Below are positions 6,041 to 8,711 of a DNA stretch of 8,711 bases, in pieces. The notes beneath the pieces are model-generated. The model was not told the origin of the DNA and did not search any database. It saw nothing but the letters and a program-made list of their open reading frames with translations. Each line of letters opens with the position of its first letter. Within the stretch, counting starts at the first letter, position 1. Source of the DNA: an uncultured Lachnospiraceae bacterium (lineage in GTDB: Bacteria > Bacillota > Clostridia > Lachnospirales > Lachnospiraceae). The stretch is taken from positions 1 to 8,711 of the forward strand of contig CANQQN010000073.1 in the NCBI GenBank assembly GCA_947625995.1, written 5' to 3'. Made by a program: the position numbers and the translations under genes.

Positions 6041-6931
6041 TTAAAGCAGGGTATGCAGGTTGATCTTTCCCCAGCCCTGCCTGTTTTTGGGCTGTCCCAT
6101 ATCCACGGCCCGCTCGAACAGCCGTAGCTTCACGTCTCTGTTCGTCATGGAAGGGTATTTCTCCAAAAGCAGCGCAATGCACCCGGAAACCACAGAGGTA
6201 GCCATGGAGGTGCCGCTTTTGACACAGTACTCTTTCTGTCTGTTTAAACAACTGGTGATATTTGCCCCCGGCGCCACGATCTCCGGCTTCACGATACAGT
6301 AGGGAGTGGGGCCTCTGCCGGAATATCCCGTTTTCACTGCGCCGTATCTTTTCTGGCTCTCTTCCTCCGAGGAGCCTACCGTGATCACCTTTCTGCTGAT
6401 ACCGGGCGTGGTAACGCTCATCGGTGCGGGTCCGTTGTTCCCCGCGGCCACAACTACCACGATCCCCGCATCCCACGCTTCCTCCACGCCCTGTATCAGG
6501 CTTGTTTTTTCATTGCTTTCCGCTTTCGGAATGGTTCCAATGGAGATATTGATGATCCTGATCTGATAGCGCTGCCTGTTTTCAATGCAGAATGCAAGGG
6601 CCTTTAACACATCCTTTGTATTTCCGTTTCCATGTTCGTCCAGCACCTTACAGCCGATAATGTGACTGCCGGGGGCGATGCCCGCGTATTTTCCATCGGA
6701 GCATCCGCCGCTTCCCGCGGCTATGCCCGTCACATGGGTACCGTGTCCGTTATCATCGTAGGGGATCTGTCTGCCGTTTACAAAATCCCGGAAGCATGTC
6801 ACTCTGGACGCAAAATCCTCATGCAGGAATGTACCGGTGTCCAGTATGGCAATGCCAACCCCTCTGCCGTTATAGATGCTTCTCTTCCAGCTTCTATACT
6901 CTATTTCATCCCGTACCCGATTCAAGTCCAT
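6041..6931 (-). CDS. subtilisin-family (S8) protease without signal peptide, probably intracellular
   Basis: A 296-aa protein that is essentially a bare S8 catalytic domain: Asp31 (ILDTG), His63 (NGHGTHVTG), oxyanion Asn165 (AAGNNGP) and Ser242 (SGTSMATSVVSG). No signal peptide, membrane segment or propeptide is visible, so it most likely acts in the cytoplasm or in the developing spore, like the AprX or intracellular-subtilisin groups; substrate unknown. It is cysteine-rich for the family (seven Cys), consistent with a reducing environment. The start is uncertain: AGGAGG lies only 2 nt before the ATG at 6929-6931, but 8 nt before an in-frame TTG at 6923-6925. GC content is clearly higher than in the secreted subtilase at 107-2101, so the two are not recent duplicates. 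It is convergent with agrA and divergent from the Cys-rich gene at 7095. Confidence 0.93.
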   Translation of the reverse strand: MDLNRVRDEIEYRSWKRSIYNGRGVGIAILDTGTFLHEDFASRVTCFRDFVNGRQIPYDDNGHGTHVTGIAAGSGGCSDGKYAGIAPGSHIIGCKVLDEHGNGNTKDVLKALAFCIENRQRYQIRIINISIGTIPKAESNEKTSLIQGVEEAWDAGIVVVVAAGNNGPAPMSVTTPGISRKVITVGSSEEESQKRYGAVKTGYSGRGPTPYCIVKPEIVAPGANITSCLNRQKEYCVKSGTSMATSVVSGCIALLLEKYPSMTNRDVKLRLFERAVDMGQPKNRQGWGKINLHTLL

Positions 6932-6939
6932 CTCCTCCT
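6923..6939 (-). promoter_or_regulatory. ribosome binding site that favours a TTG start
   Basis: On the minus strand AGGAGG (6934-6939) is followed by AGATGGAC and TTG. The ATG is too close (2 nt) for normal initiation, whereas the TTG two codons later has an ideal 8-nt gap. If TTG is used the protein is 294 aa. AG following the core could shift pairing but would not lengthen the gap. Confidence 0.45.
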
Positions 6940-7032
6940 GACTTCATTCAATTTAAAATATAACAATTTTAAAAAACGGTTTTTTGCACCGAATTGGTTT
7001 CTCTGTTTTAAAATATGAATTCTGGGGAGATT

Positions 7033-7063
7033 TGTAACTTTATTTTCGCCGTTACATATGTTA
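7033..7063 (+). promoter_or_regulatory. inverted repeat and sporulation-type promoter motif before the Cys-rich gene
   Basis: TGTAAC (7033-7038) and GTTACA (7051-7056) form a perfect 6-bp inverted repeat with a 12-nt spacer. CATATGTTA (7055-7063) fits the CATANNNTA -10 pattern of the mother-cell sigma factors E/K, and an AC dinucleotide (7037-7038) stands 16 nt upstream, as in sigma-K promoters. Transcription would start near 7070, about 13 nt before the ribosome binding site. The motif is short, so chance is possible; the sporulation reading gains some weight from the kind of protein encoded. Confidence 0.4.
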
Positions 7064-7094
7064 TCAGTGTAAAGAAAAATTTGGAGGAATGATC

Positions 7095-7310
7095 ATGAGC
7101 GATTTAACAGCTACCAACTGCGGATGTGGATGCAACGACGGAGGTAATTCCTGCTGCTCAATCATCTGGATTCTCGTTTTATTGTCTCTCCTGAACAATG
7201 GCGACAATGGATGCGGCTGCAACGGTGCTCTGGGCGCCAATGCTTTTGGCGACAACGGATGCCTGCTGCTTCTCCTGCTCCTGTGCTGCTGCGGAAACGG
7301 CAACTTCTGA
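7095..7310 (+). CDS. small Cys/Gly-rich hydrophobic protein, possibly spore-associated
   Basis: A 71-aa protein with 11 cysteines. The N-terminus has spaced cysteines (NCGCGC, 8-13; CC, 20-21), then a hydrophobic stretch SIIWILVLLSLL (22-33), a Gly/Asn-rich middle with CGC (40-42), and a second hydrophobic run of seven leucines ending in CCC (64-66). It resembles the tiny high-cysteine proteins of clostridia annotated as chorion-class HCB-like or YjcZ-like sporulation proteins; this is recognition of style, not a firm family assignment. The ATG at 7095 is chosen because GGAGG (7083-7087) is 7 nt away, whereas the in-frame ATG at 7089 is only 1 nt from it. It is a one-gene unit closed by a strong terminator. 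A role in spore coat or membrane cross-linking is a guess. Confidence 0.85.
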   Translation: MSDLTATNCGCGCNDGGNSCCSIIWILVLLSLLNNGDNGCGCNGALGANAFGDNGCLLLLLLLCCCGNGNF

Positions 7311-7331
7311 CCCATATCTGAGCCATTTGAA

Positions 7332-7370
7332 AAAACGGGCGCCCGGCCATAAGCCGGGCGTCTGTTTTTT
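7332..7370. terminator. strong bidirectional intrinsic terminator
   Basis: CGCCCGGC (7340-7347), loop CATAA, GCCGGGCG (7353-7360), followed by TCTG and six T (7365-7370), with a run of A upstream (7330-7335) that gives T on the other strand. It ends the Cys-rich gene on the plus strand and can also stop transcription of the 55-codon minus-strand gene at 7406-7573. Confidence 0.92.
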
Positions 7371-7405
7371 ATCTTATAAGGAATGCTGTCCGGTTGGATC
7401 CGTCT

Positions 7406-7573
7406 TTACACATGGGGATATCCTTGACTGCGATCCGGACGTTCAAAGGATCTTTCCGATTGCCGCCTCTGTTGTCCCTGTCCGGCGTTTCTCTGATATT
7501 TTTCCATCCTCTGCATACACTCCGTATCTATTTCATAAACAGCGTTTCCATCTATGATCAAACGCCCTTGCAT
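7406..7573 (-). CDS. 55-aa conserved-looking hypothetical protein
   Basis: A short gene with a very good start: AGGGAGG (7582-7588) lies 8 nt before ATG (7571-7573), and the stop TAA is at 7406-7408, shortly before a terminator usable in this direction. The product begins MQGRLIIDGNAVYEIDTECM and then becomes polar and basic, rich in Gln and Arg, ending GYPHV. It has no signal peptide, membrane segment or motif I can tie to a function. The structured N-terminus followed by a low-complexity basic tail suggests a small soluble protein. It is divergent from the hypothetical gene at 7685, sharing a 111-nt intergenic region. Support is start signal, codon sense and context. Confidence 0.7.
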   Translation of the reverse strand: MQGRLIIDGNAVYEIDTECMQRMEKYQRNAGQGQQRRQSERSFERPDRSQGYPHV

Positions 7574-7601
7574 TGTTTTTGCCTCCCTACTTGTTATACT
7601 T

Positions 7602-7610
7602 TACTGTATG
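7602..7610 (-). promoter_or_regulatory. possible sporulation-type -10 element of the 55-aa gene
   Basis: CATACAGTA on the minus strand fits CATANNNTA and also the sigma-E -10 form CATACAnT. A start point near 7595 would leave a leader of about 20 nt before the ATG with the ribosome binding site inside it. A nearer TATAAC (7593-7598) would start transcription inside the ribosome binding site and is less likely. No clear -35 supports either. Confidence 0.3.
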
Positions 7611-7684
7611 AAATTTTCCCTGATTCGTCATACTTTTCATTTTTCCGGCATATACTTTTTCAACAGATCACGAAGAAGGATTCT

Positions 7685-8134
7685 ATGAGCGAACAATCCA
7701 ACACAACCTCCTTTGACAATCTGATCCAAAACAACCAGCTTCGGATTTTAAAAGCCGCCCTTCCCTATATCCAGCTTTCGGAACAGCGCCTGCTTTCTGT
7801 TTATGTTAAGATTTTGGAACTGAAAAACACCATGGAGCTTTTCAACAAAGATGAAGGCACTTTAAGCGCCTGCTCTCTGCAAAAGGAAAACGCCAGTATT
7901 CTGGATCTGCTGCAGGATATCAGAAAATATTGTCCTCCAGATAAACAGGACGCCATTGACCAGATCCTGAATTTCGCCAATATGTACCAGATGTACCAGA
8001 CCTACCAGACGCTGTCCAAGGATTTTGAAAGAGAGAAAAAAGAAAACCCGGATCTTGACACCATGGAACAGATCAAATCCATGATGTCTCCGGAGCAACA
8101 GAGCATATTCGAGACATATCTGTCCGGTATGTGA
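7685..8134 (+). CDS. 149-aa hypothetical helical cytoplasmic protein
   Basis: I do not recognise the family with certainty. The product is soluble and predicted by eye to be nearly all helical: an N-terminal helix pair around LRILKAALPYIQLSEQRLLSVYVKILELKNTMELF (19-53), a middle helix SILDLLQDIRKY (71-82), a YQ-rich segment MYQMYQTYQTL (100-110), a charged stretch, and a C-terminal MSPEQQSIFETYLSGM (134-149). No signal peptide or membrane segment is seen. The open frame reaches upstream to 7394, but ATG 7685 is chosen because AAGGA (7676-7680) precedes it and the upstream codons cover the shared promoter region and overlap the minus-strand gene at 7406-7573. A TATACT (7651-7656) may be its -10. 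Only a terminator oriented for the opposite strand follows. Confidence 0.85.
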   Translation: MSEQSNTTSFDNLIQNNQLRILKAALPYIQLSEQRLLSVYVKILELKNTMELFNKDEGTLSACSLQKENASILDLLQDIRKYCPPDKQDAIDQILNFANMYQMYQTYQTLSKDFEREKKENPDLDTMEQIKSMMSPEQQSIFETYLSGM

Positions 8135-8203
8135 GTATTGCCTTGAAGATCTCCGGGCGGCCTGCGCTGTAGCTGCTCCGTAACCCCCGAACCGTAACAA
8201 CCG

Positions 8204-8243
8204 CAAAAAACCGGGCAGTCCCCGATTCTGGGAACTGCCCGGT
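8204..8243 (-). terminator. intrinsic terminator of the elongation factor G gene
   Basis: ACCGGGCAGT (8210-8219) pairs with ACTGCCCGGT (8234-8243), extended by CCC/GGG (8220-8222, 8230-8232) past a one-base bulge. On the minus strand the stem is followed by six T (8205-8210) and lies about 20 nt after the EF-G stop. On the plus strand only TCTTCTCTT follows, so termination of the 149-aa gene there would be weaker. Confidence 0.9.
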
Positions 8244-8263
8244 CTTCTCTTGTCATCAAAACT

Positions 8264-8711
8264 TTAGTTATCCATATTGGCAACCGCATCCGCTCTTGCC
8301 TTGATCTCCTTCTCCTGTACGTCAGAGGGCGCCTGCTCATAGCGGGCAAATTCGTATTCGTACTCGCCTCTGCCGCCGGTCATGGAACGAAGATCCGTGC
8401 CGTAGCCGAACATCTCCGTCATGGGAACATCTGCCTCAATGCGCTGCTTGCCGTGGCCGATGGGATTCATACCGAGCACACGGCCGCGTCTCTTGTTGAG
8501 ATCGCCCATGATATCGCCGGTAAATTTGTCGGGAACCTCCACCTTCACAGATACAATGGGCTCAAGAAGCACGGGGCTGGCCTCCATGAAGCCTTTCTTG
8601 AAGGCTTGGATGGTAGCCATCTTGAAAGCCATTTCGGAGGAATCCACCGGATGGTAAGAACCATCGTACAGAACCGCCTTAACGCCTACTACAGGGTAAG
8701 CCGCAAGAGGG
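8264..8711 (-). CDS. fusA: elongation factor G family GTPase, C-terminal part (partial)
   Basis: About 148 C-terminal codons of an EF-G family protein, cut by the right edge. The sequence enters with LAAYPVVGVKAVLYDGSYHP and VDSSEMAFKMA, the typical domain IV region, followed by the EF-G C-terminal (domain V) fold: LNKRRGRVLGMNP, ADVPMTEMFGYGTDLRSMTG, GRGEYEYEFARYEQAPSDVQ. EF-G drives GTP-dependent translocation on the ribosome and helps recycle it; the GTPase domain is outside the window. KRRGRVLGMNP and GYGTDLRSMTGG differ from canonical EF-G wording (usually RRGRVEGM and YATTLRSATQG) and resemble the EF-G paralogues common in clostridia, so this may be a second copy with a specialised role. 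That distinction is inference. It ends ANMDN and has its own terminator. Confidence 0.93.
   Translation of the reverse strand, partial: PLAAYPVVGVKAVLYDGSYHPVDSSEMAFKMATIQAFKKGFMEASPVLLEPIVSVKVEVPDKFTGDIMGDLNKRRGRVLGMNPIGHGKQRIEADVPMTEMFGYGTDLRSMTGGRGEYEYEFARYEQAPSDVQEKEIKARADAVANMDN

Noticed and set aside
6029..6047. AT-rich hairpin between agrA and the convergent subtilase
   Set aside because: GCTTTTAAA/TTTAAAGC pairs only with a bulge and is weak and AT-rich; not strong enough to list as a terminator.
7089..7097. ATGATCATG double start shared by the Cys-rich gene and the decayed LRR gene
   Set aside because: Similar initiation regions with two in-frame ATGs look like coincidence of SD-proximal sequence; the second ATG has normal spacing in both.
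7394..7684. N-terminal extension of the 149-aa protein from an upstream ATG
   Set aside because: The extension overlaps a better-supported minus-strand gene and the divergent promoter region; a ribosome binding site stands before the ATG at 7685.
1..8711. CRISPR arrays, tRNA or rRNA genes, insertion sequences
   Set aside because: No regularly spaced repeats, tRNA-like folds, rRNA signatures or transposase coding were seen on either strand.

Overview
The window reads as chromosomal DNA of an anaerobic, spore-forming Firmicute, most likely a gut clostridium of the Lachnospiraceae type. The basis is strong AGGAGG-type ribosome binding sites on nearly every gene, low to middling GC, an agr quorum-sensing locus, type I dockerin-like repeats, a tiny Cys/Gly-rich spore-type protein and an elongation factor G of clostridial character. 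Genus level is inference only.

Left part (1-2101): an AT-rich gene on the minus strand encodes a secreted subtilisin-family protease with signal peptide, inhibitor-type propeptide, S8 catalytic domain, a probable cohesin-like beta domain and a C-terminal pair of dockerin repeats. The first codons of another minus-strand gene, probably also exported, sit at the window edge. Between 2214 and 2275 lies a GC-rich 11-bp perfect inverted repeat, followed on the minus strand by a decayed gene (2307-2846). That gene still shows a signal peptide, a BspA-type leucine-rich repeat, the end of a cohesin-like domain and a degenerate dockerin repeat, split over frames by two single-base shifts.

Centre (2974-6020): a complete agr-type quorum-sensing system in divergent layout. 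agrB (peptide-processing membrane protease) and agrD (48-codon pheromone precursor) run left; agrC (membrane histidine kinase) and agrA (LytTR response regulator) run right. The 253-bp region between them holds two 11-bp direct repeats exactly 21 bp apart next to a weak agrB promoter, as expected for a LytTR regulator closing the autoinduction loop, and a near-consensus promoter for agrCA. The AgrD core has no cysteine, so its pheromone would have to be a serine lactone or otherwise atypical. The decayed LRR/dockerin gene lies directly downstream of agrD and may once have been co-transcribed.

Right part (6041-8711): a second subtilase, without signal peptide or propeptide and therefore probably intracellular, converges on agrA. 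Then come an 11-cysteine mini-protein with a sporulation-type promoter motif and a strong bidirectional terminator, a 55-codon minus-strand gene, a divergent 149-aa hypothetical gene, and the 3' end of an elongation factor G family gene with its own terminator. In effect, a quorum-sensing switch sits between two subtilisin-type proteases, one exported and one internal; a functional link between them is possible but not shown by the sequence.
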